64,000 nucleotides of DNA from Misgurnus anguillicaudatus (lineage: Eukaryota; Chordata; Actinopteri; Cypriniformes; Cobitidae): NCBI RefSeq assembly GCF_027580225.2, contig NC_073354.2, positions 30,400,001-30,464,000 of the forward strand. Direction: 5' to 3'. The stretch's first letter is position 1. The number at the start of each line of letters is the position of its first letter. Positions 25,331 to 38,010 of the stretch are shown one piece after another. A program made the position numbers and the translations under genes. The notes beneath the pieces are model-generated. The model made no database searches. It was given only the letters and a program-made list of their open reading frames with translations, and was not told where the DNA came from.

Positions 25331-25870
25331 ATTTAATGAAGTCATATCAGGGTGGAGAAGTCTGGCTAGGGGGGAAACATCGCCCATTTTCGAAAAAGCT
25401 TTCGGAGAGATAGAGGGCGAACGAGAGGTGCCGCGGGTTTGCCGGTGCGATGGGATTGGGAGGAAAACGTCGCTCGGGTCCATGAGAAGAGCCGCTGCAT
25501 CTGGTCACTAATGAGCCGCTCACAGGCAGCGTCGTTCTCATCGGCTCTGTTTGTTTTCACAGGCTGCTCTGTAGCTACTCCGCAATTGTTTTGCTTGGTA
25601 GGCCCTGCTGCCGTTCTCAGGCTCTTGAGCTCTTATTTATCAAACGTCTGCCCTGTTTTCTTTTTTCTGCCTTTCGTTTATGGGACTAAATATAATCTCT
25701 GCCTCTTCCACTTGCATTGTGACAGACGTTCGTTCCTGGCAACGCTGGTAAGAGGAGATAGATGGGGGGTGTTTCCCATTACTTTAACCTCATCTGGCCG
25801 TGGTCCAATGAGAGCGATGCGAACAGGATGTAGTAGTGTATGTGCAAAACACGTCTTTGGATTAACTAAG
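25330..25870. other. GC-richer unique stretch, possible conserved non-coding DNA
   Basis: Higher complexity and GC than its surroundings, no TIR or palindrome seen, and no convincing protein: an open frame of about 144 codons on the plus strand has no recognisable domain. An enhancer or untranslated exon is possible, but nothing in the sequence decides it. Confidence 0.3.
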
Positions 25871-26159
25871 TAACATCTTGAACTTTCAAAATATGCTTTA
25901 TCTATAATATTAGCGTTGGTTTAAGAAAAAAAAATTATAATTTATTTAAATAAAGAAAATCATTCACTCTTTACATTATATGAAAAACTCCAGGATTGCT
26001 TTAAAACATCTTCACACAGAAAGTAATATGGGTTTGGAATGATACTTTTTTTTAGAATAATGATACTGTAAATAATAATTACATAAACTTTATTTTTTAA
26101 AGTAAACTCATTCTTATCCAGCCTTTATGTTCTACTATTTTAAAACAGTAATCATTTAA

Positions 26160-27140
26160 AGTCCCCCTGTGATGGAAACCTAGTTTTAATTGTTGTTTTG
26201 TATGCCTATGTGATGTTAATATGTCTACCCATTAACATCCGCGCAAAAAAAAAAAGAGTGCTGCAAAGGCGCAGTTCACGTACGCATTCTGTGAAACCAA
26301 GGGTTCCCACACCTTAGTTAACTTCCAATTCGAGGACCTTTCAAGTACTTAGGTCCAATACCCTCAAATTCAAGGACCAAATATGGGGACACATTTCAAG
26401 TGAGAGCAAGGTTACATCATGTTACCTTTTAAGATACATTGTTTTTTTGAGGGAACTCTCGCTGCGTCACTGCGGTGACACTTTGGGGACGCCTCCAGGG
26501 GTAAGTGTGTCTGAACGTGTATATCAAATTCAACCAATGGTGAGGCTTAACGACAAAAACAGGGTGACGCGGGAGCCAGGAAATATATCGCTATTTGAAA
26601 TATTGACAAAGACAGCATTACAGTGACGCATGAAGTATGGCAAGGGAGACACAGCGTCTCGTTCACTTCTCAGGGATCAACATTTACATACGTAACCCGA
26701 GACGTTTAATGTGTCAAACACAACTATGCAAAAAAGCATTTTGGTATGAATAAACATTCGCATACAGAAGATATAAGCATTTAATGAGAACAGTTTATCA
26801 CGTGTGCTTAAAAAGTCTATAATTATTATATTATCCTACACTACACAGGAAATAATATGGATTTTTTCTTGCATAAAATACATTCAAGCACTTTCAATGA
26901 CCTGTATCTATGTATGTATATTTTCAAAAGCTTCCCAGGGCCTTGAATTTTCCCTCCCAGATTCACAAACTTTCAAGGATTTCAAGGACCCGTGGGAACC
27001 CAAACCGGACTTAGCTGTTATGTGTCTGAAACTGACGAATGTAGCATCTATTTACAAATATATCTATGGTCCGAGGTGGTGCAAAAGAGTGGAGGCGGAG
27101 ACTAATTCGCATATTCATAAATCCGCGTATACTAAATGAG
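26160..27140. mobile_element. Nested TIR elements
   Basis: An inner element runs from GGGTTCCCAC (26301) to its exact complement GTGGGAACCC (26992-27001), about 0.7 kb. The flanks GAAACCAA and AAACCGGA are only partly alike, so the target duplication is unclear. The surrounding sequence looks like an older repeat it jumped into. Confidence 0.6.
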
Positions 27141-28073
27141 GTAAGGGTGTAAAGTTACATTCAAAGAAATATATCAGTAAACTGTGCTTGTACTTTTATT
27201 ATTTGCACCTTTGGACAAAGTTTCAACAGAATAAAATTAAATAGGTAGTAATAATTGGTGGGGTCACCAAAACTACCCAACTTAAGCCTTTCATCTCACA
27301 TCAATAGATAAGAACGGAGGTCATCTGTTTAATGCCGTTTAAAAAAACAATTCATGACCCGTGATCAGTAATCCCTCTTTTCATGAACATGTTTTGACTC
27401 CCTGGCCATAAGTCCTAATCGGCGGTCCTTAAATGCTAATATTACTCCTGGGGTTTTTGACCCTCTTTAGAAGCACATTTCGTCAAGTGCAGGCGTAACG
27501 CTGATAGAAAAGACGGTCAACCAGCTTAAGGACCCTCAAACCTTTCTCAAAACCTTTTGGGACCCCCTGTGGCAGGGGTTTGGATCTATGCTTCTTTTCA
27601 CGGGTACCACAGTTCAAACATGACCGCAGGCCAGGATTTCACAGGGCTGAATCAAAGGTAAAGACGTGGGCTGTTGGTCAATGGCTCTTACTCATCACAT
27701 GCTCTTTGGCTAAATCATCATGACCAGTGATTTTTAACCGCTCGGCCACACTCAGGCACATTCCCAGGCTTTTCTCCTTGTGCAAGCTCCAGTGACAGCC
27801 AGAATGCTCCGCTTCTCTCTTCAAACATTTTATAAATAGTCTTGTTCTTTGAAAATACATAACTGATGCCATTCCAGTGCAAAAGAGGGATAGAAAGAAA
27901 AAGTGGCAAACAGATGTTGCATTATACAATGAAAGCACCGGAAAATAATCGTTTAGAAGCTTCTCTTTTATGGGAGTTCAAATGTTGGTTACATTTATCA
28001 ACCTTGTCTCTGATGTTTCTCCAGAAATTCGTCTGGAGAAATGAAAAGGGACAAATTAGACAATTGTTGACAT
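27141..28073. other. Non-coding stretch, no element recognised
   Basis: I see no gene here. The part at about 27650-27950 is of higher complexity and could be conserved non-coding DNA; open frames on both strands there are short and unlike known proteins. Confidence 0.35.
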
Positions 28074-28697
28074 ACAGTGCACTGTTAAAAATGAAAGTTG
28101 GTTCAACCTTAAAAAGTAAGTTCCTGGTTGCTTAAAAAAAGTTGTGTAAAAATGTTGTCAACTAATATTTTTGAGTTGACTAATATTTTTTAAGTTGAAT
28201 TAAAGGGGACATTTAACAAGAATTTCTTAAGATGTCAAATAAATCTTTGGTGTCCCCAGAGTACATATGTGAAGTTCTAGCTCAAAATAGCATATAGATA
28301 ATTTATTATAGCATGTTAACATTGCCACTTTGTAGGTGCAAGGAAAAATGTGTTGTTTTTGGGTGTGTCCTTCAAAATGCAAATGAGCTTATCTCTGCAC
28401 TAAATGGCAGTGCTGTGGTTGGATAGTGCAGATTAAGGGGCGGTATTATCCCCTTCTGACATCACAAGGGGAGCCAAATTTCAATAACCTATTTTTTTAC
28501 ATGCTTGCAGAAAAGGGTTTACCAAAACTAAGTTACTGGGATTTTCTAGTTTGATACAAGCACTGGGGACCCAATTCTAGCACTTAAACATTGAAAAAGT
28601 CAGATTTTCGTGATATGTCCCCTTTAACTCAAAAAATTTAAGACAACCAGGTAACTTGCTTTTTTAAGCTGAACCAACAAATCTTTTTTACAGTGTA
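28074..28697. mobile_element. Nested pair of TIR elements
   Basis: The outer arms are ACAGTGCACTGTTAAAAATG at the left and AATCTTTTTTACAGTGTAC at the right. Inside, a second element runs from TTAAAGGGGACAT (about 28201) to ATGTCCCCTTTAA (about 28627). Neither has a transposase frame. Confidence 0.75.
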
Positions 28698-28913
28698 CAA
28701 ATACAGTGCCACAAATTTTATGAAGGCAGTTAGGGCTGCACGATATTGAAGGAAAATCTGACATGCGATCAAGTGTTGCCAGGTCCAGGTATTTTTTGTG
28801 TTTTTTGGGCATGTTTTTACCACCTAATAAGACACACTTTAGGTAATTTGTGGGTAATTTGTGAGTCAGGCTTAGTAATTTTTGCTTTTATTTGAAAACT
28901 ACATGATTTTAAT

Positions 28914-29367
28914 TAGGGCTGGGCAAAAAAAAAATAGATTTTTCGATTAATCGTTTATTAAATGTGGTCGATTCAAAATCGATTCTCAAATAGCAGAATC
29001 TAATTCTTTTCATATTTATTTCAGCAAACATTGAACATAAGATTAACGTTAATCTAATTACTAGTCTTTTTCACTAGATGTCACCCTCTTTTTTGATTTT
29101 TGATTTCGCAAGCAAGACGACGATGACAGTGTTGTTGCTTTTAATTTCTTTTTATTAATTACCCGCTTGTAAACTGCTGTTCACTGTTCTTTTTTATTAA
29201 TATAGTATTTGTATTAAATCTATATTCATTGAGTTGAATCGAGAATCGAGTATAAAAACGGATACGAGAACCGGAATCGAAAATTGAACCGAGAATCGAA
29301 ATCAAATCGCTAGCTTGTGAATCGAAATCGAATTGATCTGGAACATCTGAATCGATACCCAGCCCTA
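28914..29367. mobile_element. hAT-like MITE with TAGGGCTGGGC TIRs
   Basis: Starts TAGGGCTGGGC and ends with its near complement CCCAGCCCTA. It is flanked by ATTTTAAT (28906-28913) and ATTTTATT (29368-29375), an 8-bp duplication with one change. The empty site is visible in the neighbouring duplicate near 29570. An 8-bp duplication fits the hAT superfamily. Confidence 0.75.
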
Positions 29368-29682
29368 ATTTTATTTATTTGGGGTTTGTTCTGGGTTTAT
29401 TTTTGGTTTTTGTAACAAGATCTGGCAATGCTGCATGCGCTAACTAAATAATGAATTATTCAATATGCAACACTATAAGTTTGTAAAGTCTATTTAATAA
29501 GACACACTTTAGGTAATTTGTGTGGAATTTGTGGGTCAGGCTTAGTAATTTATTTGAAAAATACAGGATTTTAATTTATTTGGGGTTTATTCTGGGTTTA
29601 TTTTTGTTTTTTGTAACAAGATCTGGCAACGCTGCATGCGATAACTTGCTAAATAATGAATTATTCAATATGTTAACATTAT

Positions 29683-29915
29683 GGGGTGGTTTCCCGGACA
29701 GGAATTAGCTTAACCCAGGACTAGGCCTCAGTTTAATGAGGAAATATAACTAGTTTTAACAAACATGCCTTACTAAAAACATTACTTGTGTGCATTTTGA
29801 TGCAAAACAAAGGGCACTGAAGTATTTTAAGATTAGTCAGTGCAAGTTAGTTTGGACAGCTCTTAGATTTATTTTAGTCCAGGACTAGTCTAAGCCCTGT
29901 CCAGGAAACCGCCCC
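29683..29915. mobile_element. TIR element with 3-bp TAT duplication
   Basis: Begins GGGGTGGTTTCCCGGACAGG and ends CCTGTCCAGGAAACCGCCCC, giving TIRs of about 20 bases. It is flanked by TAT on both sides, while the duplicate copy has a single TAT at the same place. A 3-bp duplication fits PIF/Harbinger. A fragment of the same family lies at about 58916-58960. Confidence 0.75.
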
Positions 29916-30229
29916 TATAAGTTTGTAAAATCTATTTAAATGATAATTTAAAATAACGGACAATTACAAACCTACATGTTTCACATTCGTTCTGGGAAAA
30001 GAAAAAATCTTACTCTCTTTCTCACCAGTCTCTATGCTATCTGCATTGACCCAAAACTTTTTTAAGTAATAAAATCCTTCAAGTATTGCAAACCATTGTT
30101 TCCGCACAGTATTTTTTAAAATTTGGACATGTATAGTTTTATAGAATTTTGAATGCATTATTTTGCAAATCTGAGCAATTCCAAAAAGCCACATGTGAGA
30201 TTACTCGGGCCATTTTTTAGGAGAATGCA

Positions 30230-30575
30230 AACAACTTTTTTATATCCAACATGGGTATACTTTTAAGCAAAAGCAAAAATAGAATAGGTCAAAATTATTA
30301 ATTTTTCTTTTATGCAAAAAATATTAGAATATTAAGTAAATAAATTTTACATTTCCTTTATGCAGTTGCTAACAACTTCATTTGGTCAACTTTAAAGCCA
30401 ATTTGTTCAATATTTAGATTTTTTGCACCCTCAGATTCCAGATTTTCAAATAGTTCAAATAGTCAAGTAATTGTCCTATCCTAACAACCAAACATCAATG
30501 GAAAGCTTATTTATTCAGCTTTCAGGTGATAAATCTCAATAAAAAAAAATTGACCCACGTGGTTTTGTGGTCCAT
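30230..30575. mobile_element. Degenerate copy of the GTGACCCTGGACCAC foldback element
   Basis: The right end (GTGGTTTTGTGGTCC) and the internal TATTAGAATATTAAGTAAA block match the better copy at 37706-38010. The left terminus is eroded. Confidence 0.6.
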
Positions 30576-30599
30576 AAGAAACAATTGAGATATTAAACA

Positions 30600-30900
30600 G
30601 ATCTCATTTGGGAATTTTTGTTCCAATAGGAGGTGGTGTCGATGGGGGGGCACCGGCAGACAGTGGCACTCTGTGTAAGAGTGTGTGGGGCACGGCGGGG
30701 CGGCATGGCACCGGTGTTTCGCTGGGAAATGGGTGATCTTGGCGAGCCGTAGGAGCGATGGCAGGGAGGACATGGCCCCTGGCGACACAGCGTTTCTCCC
30801 CCCTGGCTCTTTCTTTCTCACGAGGGGAAGTGGGTCAGCATTGGGGAGCCAAGGTACAGTTACATTTAAGAGCCTCCACTGAATGAGCTCTTCTCCCATG
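30600..30900. other. GC-rich unique stretch
   Basis: A GC-rich island between AT-rich repeats. Open frames exist on both strands, but none has recognisable domains or splice context. Confidence 0.3.
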
Positions 30901-30984
30901 ATAAACAGCTAGGGCAACATTTCAAAACGTAATTTATCAGAAGTGTTACAAAAGATGAAAAGGGAACGGAAATTCTGCATGTCT

Positions 30985-31115
30985 GCAGTGAGTAGTTTGT
31001 TTGCGTTCACAATGCAAAGGTTGTGGGTCGGACTCCCGGGAAACACATACTGACCAAAATGTATGTATTGAGTAAGTCACTTTGGATAAAAGTATCTGCC
31101 AAATGCGTGAAATGT
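30985..31115 (+). mobile_element. tRNA-derived SINE copy
   Basis: A B-box-like segment (GGTCGGACTCCCGGG, about 31026-31040) is followed by the cyprinid SINE tail CACTTTGGATAAAAGTATCT. The A box is poorly preserved. Confidence 0.65.
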
Positions 31116-31369
31116 AAAGATGCAAATTCTAGACAGAAAGATGGGCTTCCTAAATCTGCAATACATTTCCACTTATACACTACTAAGCAGTGCATCTTTG
31201 TTACTTCAAATAGCATCTGTCAACATTGTCTGTACTTTACACACATTTGCTCTTTCAGAGGTCATCGCTGTTATCCAATTTCAAAATGATGGCATTTCAA
31301 CATGTTTTCAAGTCTTTAGCGAAACTTCAGGATGCACCGCTGCCGCGTTTTAAAGCGCGTCAATAATCG

Positions 31370-31930
31370 ATTCCACGCCCGCCAAAGGCTTCACCTCCAC
31401 TTTAACAAGAAGCGAGAGCAGAGGAGGCACTGACCTCTCGCTGTGCATCACAACCGCAGCCTCTCACAGGCTCTAAATCAAAGCTCAGGAGCCACAAATG
31501 ACAATGTCCCCCTTTCTCAAACTCTCCCCTCTGAGGAAGAAAGACCTGCAAGCCCCCAGCGCGCTCTCTGAGAGGGAACGGCGCGGCCTCCCCCCCATGA
31601 ACTCAGTTTACGGCCTGACTGAGGTTGCCCACTTCAAGGTAGCGTTCTTTTGAACGGTGCCGTTGCCGGGGCTCGTGTTACACCTGCCCCCGCGCTAACC
31701 TCTCCGCATTCACACGGCCCTCAGGGACAAGGCCCTTGTTGTCTGCCCGCTCTGCCGCACAAAGCACCCACAAGCCACCACTGACAGTGCCGTTTGTTAG
31801 TCGCCATCGCCCCAGCAATGTCCACTCACACAATGCATGGCTGTGGTGAAAAGGCCCCACGGACCCTCGGCACAGGCAAGCTAGGGAGATTCCAGATCCA
31901 TTACGCATCGCCATGGTGATCTACGAAAAA
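31370..31930. other. GC-rich unique stretch, possible conserved non-coding DNA
   Basis: No repeat ends or palindromes seen. The minus-strand open frame at 31678-31914 (78 codons) has no recognised motif. The complexity contrasts with the AT-rich flanks, so a regulatory element is possible but unproven. Confidence 0.3.
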
Positions 31931-32202
31931 TAGGGATGGATGTTTTATTTACTTTGTGGAAGCTGTGCACCATGGGAAGGCACATGCTGATAAATGTATG
32001 GCTTGAATGCACTGCTATTCATTCTGGAATGAGTTAGCACGTGAAGCTTTTACTTATTGGAAGCTAATGTGAGAAATAACCTTTAAATAAAATATAACAA
32101 ACAATAGGTAATTAAAGTTTTATAATGGAATGTCATGTGATGAGAAATGTTAAATTATAAAAAAACTTTTAGGATTTGTTTCAAACTCACAAAGGTCATA
32201 TT

Positions 32203-33075
32203 TGTGACCCTGGACTGCAAAACCAGTTAAAAAAAATTTTTTTTATACTAATATCATCTGATATTTGGCTGAGAAACAACCAGTGTTGGGTAAGTTCAAA
32301 AAAAGTAATTAATTACTAGTTACTAATTACATCTTCAATCGTGTAATTAGATTACTTTACAAATTCTCTGTCCAAAAAGTATTTAATTACTTATTACTTA
32401 TTACTTTCTTAATCCTATTTAGTACATGATACAAGGATATAGGCTTGAAATGGTTCGAAGAAATAATATATAAAAGTACATCAATTATTCTGGTCCCACT
32501 TTAGGGTCCAATTCTCTCTATTAATTAACTATTAAATACTTTTGCCTCAATATACTCCAACAACCAGCATCTCATTAATATTAATGCTAATAATCAATCA
32601 GTTAATAGTGAGATTTTAACTTAAGCCATATTAAATACACTATAACTGTTTAAGAGTCCATACACAGTATTTAGTTACATCGGAAGTAACTGTAATTAGA
32701 TTACAAGAAAAATAAGAGTAATCCCTTACTTTACTTTTTCAAGGGAAAAGTAATTTGATTACAGTAACTAATTATTTAGTAACTAGTTACACCCAACACT
32801 GGATACAATTATTTGAAAATCTGGAATTTGGGCCTGCAAAAAAATAAAAATATTGAGAAAATCACCTTTAAAGTTGTCCAAATTAAGCAAGAAATATTAC
32901 GAATGGTAAATATATTTTTTATATATTTACAATAGGAATTTTACAAAACATTTTCACTTGATATCTTTACTTGATATCCTTATGATTTTTGGCATTTAAG
33001 TTTGACCCATAAAATGTATTTTTGGCTATTTCTCCGAATATACCTGTGCGACTTATGACTGATTTTGGGGTCACA
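32203..33075. mobile_element. Foldback element split by a TIR insertion
   Basis: The outer element begins TGTGACCCTGGACTGCAAAA and ends GATTTTGGGGTCACA. It is interrupted at 32281-32801 by another element (listed separately). Both are non-coding. Confidence 0.7.
32281..32801. mobile_element. CAGTGTTGGG TIR element
   Basis: Starts CAGTGTTGGGTAAGTTC and ends GTTACACCCAACACTG. It is flanked by GAAACAAC and GATACAAT, which agree at 6 of 8 positions, consistent with an old hAT-type 8-bp duplication. Rich in TAATTACTAGTTACT-like internal repeats. Confidence 0.75.
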
Positions 33076-33563
33076 TTTGTGAAATTGACAAAGTTAGAAA
33101 TTTTTGTTTTAATGAAGTGCCTAATATATGCATAAATGTAAATGATTTTAGTAAGTTGACATATCTGTTACCAGACATTAGGCACAACAATATTAGGAAA
33201 GGTTAAAGATATAAGCATGGTTTTGTCTACATAACCAACTTTTTGAAGGTATTTTTCAAATTCACTGACAATAAAAATACAAAAGGACAATTAATAGCAA
33301 AATGTACATCATGGACTGCAAATGCAAATAACTTTTGGCTTATTTGGGCACATTGTACATTTATGTATAATTATTGATGTGCATCGTCCCTGTTAAATAA
33401 TTAACCTGAAATAAAATTAAAAAACAAATGAAATGAGTCATCCACTGTGGTTGTATTTTGATTTATGTTCATTTTAATTTTTCAGATTATTTTGTATTTT
33501 ATTAAATTTACAATTTATATTTTAAAAAAGTTGTTATAGGTGAGTAAATAAAATATATACGGT

Positions 33564-33970
33564 ACACTGTAAAAAAAATCAGTAGAAATTACAGTGTTAC
33601 TTGCAGCTGGTTGCCAGTACTGTGGATTTAAATGTATGTTATTTACTGGCAAGAGTTTGTTCAAAGTTAAATAAACCTTAAACATCAACAAGTCTTTATC
33701 TTAACAGAATAAAACCATACAATAACAGCCTCATGCAAATCATCAGAAATCATCAACAAACTTTTTCAGTTTTTTGCTTCAGATTTTGTTTCCCAGAATG
33801 CTTTGCTTGATGCTGTTATTTTAGTTTTACTCTGTAAAGACAAAGACTTGTTAATGTTTAATGTTTATTTAACTTTGAACAAAATATTGCCAGTAAATAA
33901 CATAAATTTAAAACTACAGTATAAGTTACTGGCTACCAGCTGCAAATAACAAAATTTCTATGGAATACTG
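33564..33970. mobile_element. ACACTGTAAAAA foldback element, copy 1
   Basis: The left arm contains TTGCAGCTGGTTGCCAGTA; its complement appears near 33930-33950. Same family as 34357-34780; the right terminus is eroded. Confidence 0.65.
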
Positions 33971-34356
33971 CCACACATGCCAGTCTTCTTACTGTATTTG
34001 TATTTCATTGTATTTCATTCAAGTCTACGTACAAAAGCCAAACATGACATACGCCAAAAATTATTAAGACTTATAAAACAAAGCAATGTTCCCTTAATAA
34101 ATCACAGTTCACCTGCAAATGTGCGTACATGAATCATCTTCAGATCCCACCCTTCAAGCCCATTCTCCCATCAAGATTGTTTTCTATCACAACCTAGAAC
34201 TGGTGTGCACACGCTTTATTAAATGAAACCCTGATTACTAAAATCATTTTTGGGTAATCCACCAGTATAAGTTAATTCACAGTAGTATTTCTAATGTTAA
34301 AATATTATTATTGATGTTATCCACGAATTAACTGTTTTACAGTAAAGTTTTTAACT

Positions 34357-34780
34357 ACACTGTAAAAAAATCCATTTAAATTGCAGCTGGGTTGCCGGTA
34401 ACTTACCGTAGATTTACATTTATGTTTTTTACTGGCAACATTTTGTTGAAAGTTAAATGAACATTAAACATTTACAAGTCTTTATCTTTACAGAGTAAAA
34501 CTAAAAAAAAAAAAGCATCAAGCAAAACATTCTGGGAAACAAAATCTGGAGCAAACAACAGAAAAAGGTTCATGATGATTTCTGGTACCCAGAATGCTTT
34601 GCATGAGGCTGTTATTGTATAGTTTTACTCTGCAAAGATAAAGACTTGTTAATATTTCAAATTTATTTAACTTTGAACAAACTCTTGCCAGTAAATAACA
34701 TGAATTTAAATCTACGGTAAATTACCGGCAACCCAGCTGCAAGACCATTGTAATTTCTACAGATTTTTTTTTACAGTGTA
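34357..34780. mobile_element. ACACTGTAAAAA foldback element, copy 2
   Basis: Begins ACACTGTAAAAAAATCCATT and ends TTTTTTTTTACAGTGT. The arms share GCAGCTGGGTTGCCGGTAA in inverted form. Non-coding palindromic MITE. Confidence 0.75.
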
Positions 34781-34898
34781 GCATCAAAAAAATAGTAAAG
34801 CACTGAATTTAAATTCAAAAAATTTTCACATTTAGGGAAATTTAGTTGTACTGACACATGTTTACTCAATATTTCTTAAGACAGATCCATCTTTTCTA

Positions 34899-35768
34899 GG
34901 TGATTCTCATGAAAACTTGGTTTTAAAAATGTCAAGCATGAAAATGTAAAAATTGCTTAAATGTACTTTTTTTCCCACCAGACATTGAAAAACAAAGTCT
35001 GGAGTAAATGGGAACATTAATTTAAAAACTTGTACTTATCATTTAACACTTTTTGTAACATAATTAAAAAAATTAGTCCTAAAAAATCTCATTACCGCAA
35101 CAGTCAGAAAACATCAACACTGACATATTTTCAAAATGACATGACAAACCTGAAAGAACATAATTTGGAGATTCTGCACATGCATTTAAAATCAAAGTAT
35201 TATGCTTCTATTAATTAAATTAACATTTAATAAGCATCTGTTGCGGTAATGATAATCAAAATGTTGTGTAAGCATTCTGACAAGACAATATTTCAAATTA
35301 ACTGTAAAAAAATAATCTTACCTGGTAACTTTATTAAAATTCTGTATGTGTGCTTAAACTGTTCTCAAAAAGTGTTGCGGAGGATGAGAACATCAGGCAT
35401 GGACACATCATTTTGCTAATTTTTCTTCATTATTATTATACATGAATATTCAGTAAATATTTTTTCTGTCATCTAAAGTAGTCTAGCAAAACATCCATTT
35501 ATTTTTTTTCCTAATATTTTTGTGTTAATTTGATTAAATTACAACATAACGCATGTTCAAACACAGCCGGACACATTGCGGTAATGAGAATTTCAGCAGA
35601 AAATGAGATAAAATTTACAATTATAAATTCTTATGTTGAAATCACACATTGTGCAAGGTATAACACAGTATTGTGTTAATTCTGATGCTTTTTAATGTTA
35701 CTATATTACACATTTTAAAGCTAAAATCATTAGTGCCGTGATGTTTCAATGGTTTCGTGAGAATCACC
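34899..35768. mobile_element. GGTGATTCTCATGA TIR element
   Basis: The left end GGTGATTCTCATGAAAAC is the near complement of the right end GGTTTCGTGAGAATCACC. The interior of about 0.87 kb contains repeated TTGCGGTAATGA-like blocks and no transposase. Confidence 0.7.
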
Positions 35769-37705
35769 CTTCTATTAATTTTCCATTAAATGATGCAATT
35801 TAGTTTAAAGCTCCTTTCTACTCTGTTTGTTTCTTCTGCGATTGCTGTGAGCACAGGTGTCGTGCAGCTCTCTCCTGGGTCATAAAATACACCCAATTTC
35901 TCACAACATATGCAGACAGACATGCTGATTTGTCCTGTGTTTATATGAAAATCTGATTTATTTAACTGTGTTTTATCTGAACTATATTAACATTGATCTC
36001 ACGACCCCAAATGTGGCATGATTAATGTTAATGTTATTTATTAAATGTTTATGCAAACAAAAGTGCACTTACATGTAAAATCAATTTTAAATTTGGTTTG
36101 CATCAGTACTTTTTCACAAAACCATGATATTATTGATAACCATTGTGATTTTGTAAAACGTTCATACCGTTTAATCTCCAATGCCCAATTACAGTTATTT
36201 ACTTGCAGTCCTTAATAAAAAAATACATTTTAACGCTTGATAAATTACTGACTTCTGAAAGCAGTTAAATGTGCCACCTAAAGTTTAGGATATTATAACG
36301 TAAATTTAATTTGACATTCATCACCCCTGTTTAAAATGGTACTGATAAAACACAAGGAAAGAGTACACATTTATGATGCTTCATAATCTTTGAGATAAAT
36401 AGACAGGTGGTGTAACATTTTTTGTTAAGCACTGTCTGTATGTAACGTGCTTATGCGCACATAATCAAATTCAGTGGCCAAGTAAGAACACAGGCATTCA
36501 TTAACTGGGGTCAATCAGACTTTTTGACTCTGATTCATCCTGATTATTTGGTTATGTTAGTTAGTCACGCCTTTGCCTTGCAACCAGTATGTAATTCAGA
36601 GCGTCTTTACTTTGCAAACAGGATGAATCAGAATCCAAACACAAACACACGTAGCTCTGAGCAAACAAACTTTGTCAAAGTCCCAGCAGGGTGTCGAGAG
36701 AAGACCTGTCGTCATCCCTAACGCATCCCTCTGAAGACCCCACGTGCCCTCTGTAAACGTCCCCCCGTACTGCATTCTCACGAGAGACTGACGCTTGTAT
36801 CCCACTATCCGCATCCGACTGATTCCGCAGTGATTCACACAACTTCCAAAGATCCGTGAAATCCCCCAATCCAGTTCCCAGAGCATTTTTAGCTTCTGTT
36901 TCTAATTTTAGACCTCAGAGGTCAGCTGGGATCAAGGGTCAGTATGCTTTAAATGTAATACGACCGGTTATATATAGAGGAAGGGGCAATTAGAGAGACG
37001 AGTGGCCCAGTGTCTTTCTGCAGTCAGCTGTGTGTGTGTGTCTATTTTCTGCAGCCAGAAGATGAGAGGAAGGAACATCGTGTTTCCTGTAAATAAAGAG
37101 AGGAGCGCGGCTATCATTGTTTTGACAACGGAAGCTACGTACATGTGCTTCTGTTTCTGACACTCGTCACATTATACGTGTGAAAAGAAGCGTTCCCTGC
37201 TAGCCAAGGGGTCGGTTTTAAGGATTTACAACTTGAAATGAGGATCTTTGTGTCTGCTTCTTGCCTTAAAGGTATGAAGCGGTTCGAATTACCTAAAGCA
37301 TCACTCACAAACATGTTCTATCTTGAATTAAATAATACTTTAAGAGGAAATTGGGCCTGCAGTCCTAGAGCCAACAGATTTGTCTGTACATGCTGTCAAT
37401 CAAACTTTGGACAAACCCCCTCATATTTTATTCACATGGGATGTTTTTTAAACAGTATATTCACATTGAGCTGGATGGCAGCCATCCAGTCAAACTCAAC
37501 TGTTTATTTATTTAAAAAGTATTGAATTAAAATGCATTTGAAATGAAACTGTAGCATGCAAACATAATGTTAGCATCCATTGGTGTGGATGCACTAATAT
37601 AGATATCTTTATGTTTATTGTTTTTGGTGTAAACAGGGGTAAAGCCTTTTAACGTGTCCAACATTTGACTGGTAATGTACTCATATAGTATATATAATTG
37701 ATATA
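35769..37705. other. Non-coding stretch with a possible promoter-like block
   Basis: No gene identified. The part 36650-37130 is more complex than its surroundings and contains a TATA-like TTATATATAGAGG at about 36968 followed by GTGTGTGTGTG. Whether it is transcribed cannot be told from sequence. Confidence 0.3.
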
Positions 37706-38010
37706 TGTGACTGGACCACAATTCCAGTCATAAGTAGCATATATTTGTAGCAATAGCCAACAATACATTGTATGGGTAAAAAAATATTTTTTTTATGCCA
37801 AAAATCATTAGGATATTAAGTAAAGATCATCTTTCATGAAGATATTTTGTAGATTTCCTACCGTAGATATAAAAAAATCTATTTATCATGTGTTGCTAAG
37901 AACGTCATTTGGACAACTTTAAAGGCACTTTCTTCATATTTTGATAACCATACAGCTTTCAGATGATAAAAAATTGACCCTTATGACTGGTTTTGTGGTC
38001 CAGGGTCACA
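37706..38010. mobile_element. GTGAC-CTGGACCACA foldback element
   Basis: Begins TGTGACTGGACCACAATTCC and ends GGTTTTGTGGTCCAGGGTCACA. At 305 bases it is the cleanest copy of a family also seen at 30230-30575 and 32203-33075, and cut by the window edge at about 63953. Confidence 0.75.

Larger units (their letters stand above)
28826..29940. repeat. Tandem duplication, each copy with a different insertion
   Basis: Copy 1 (28826-29495) and copy 2 (29496 to about 29940) share AATAAGACACACTTTAGG, the GATCTGGCAA block and the AATAATGAATTATTCAATAT block. Copy 1 holds a TIR element at 28914-29367 that copy 2 lacks; copy 2 holds one at 29683-29915 that copy 1 lacks. Confidence 0.85.

Noticed and set aside
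25439..25873. 144-codon plus-strand open frame
   Set aside because: No recognisable domain, low-complexity hydrophobic stretches and no supporting splice or promoter context.
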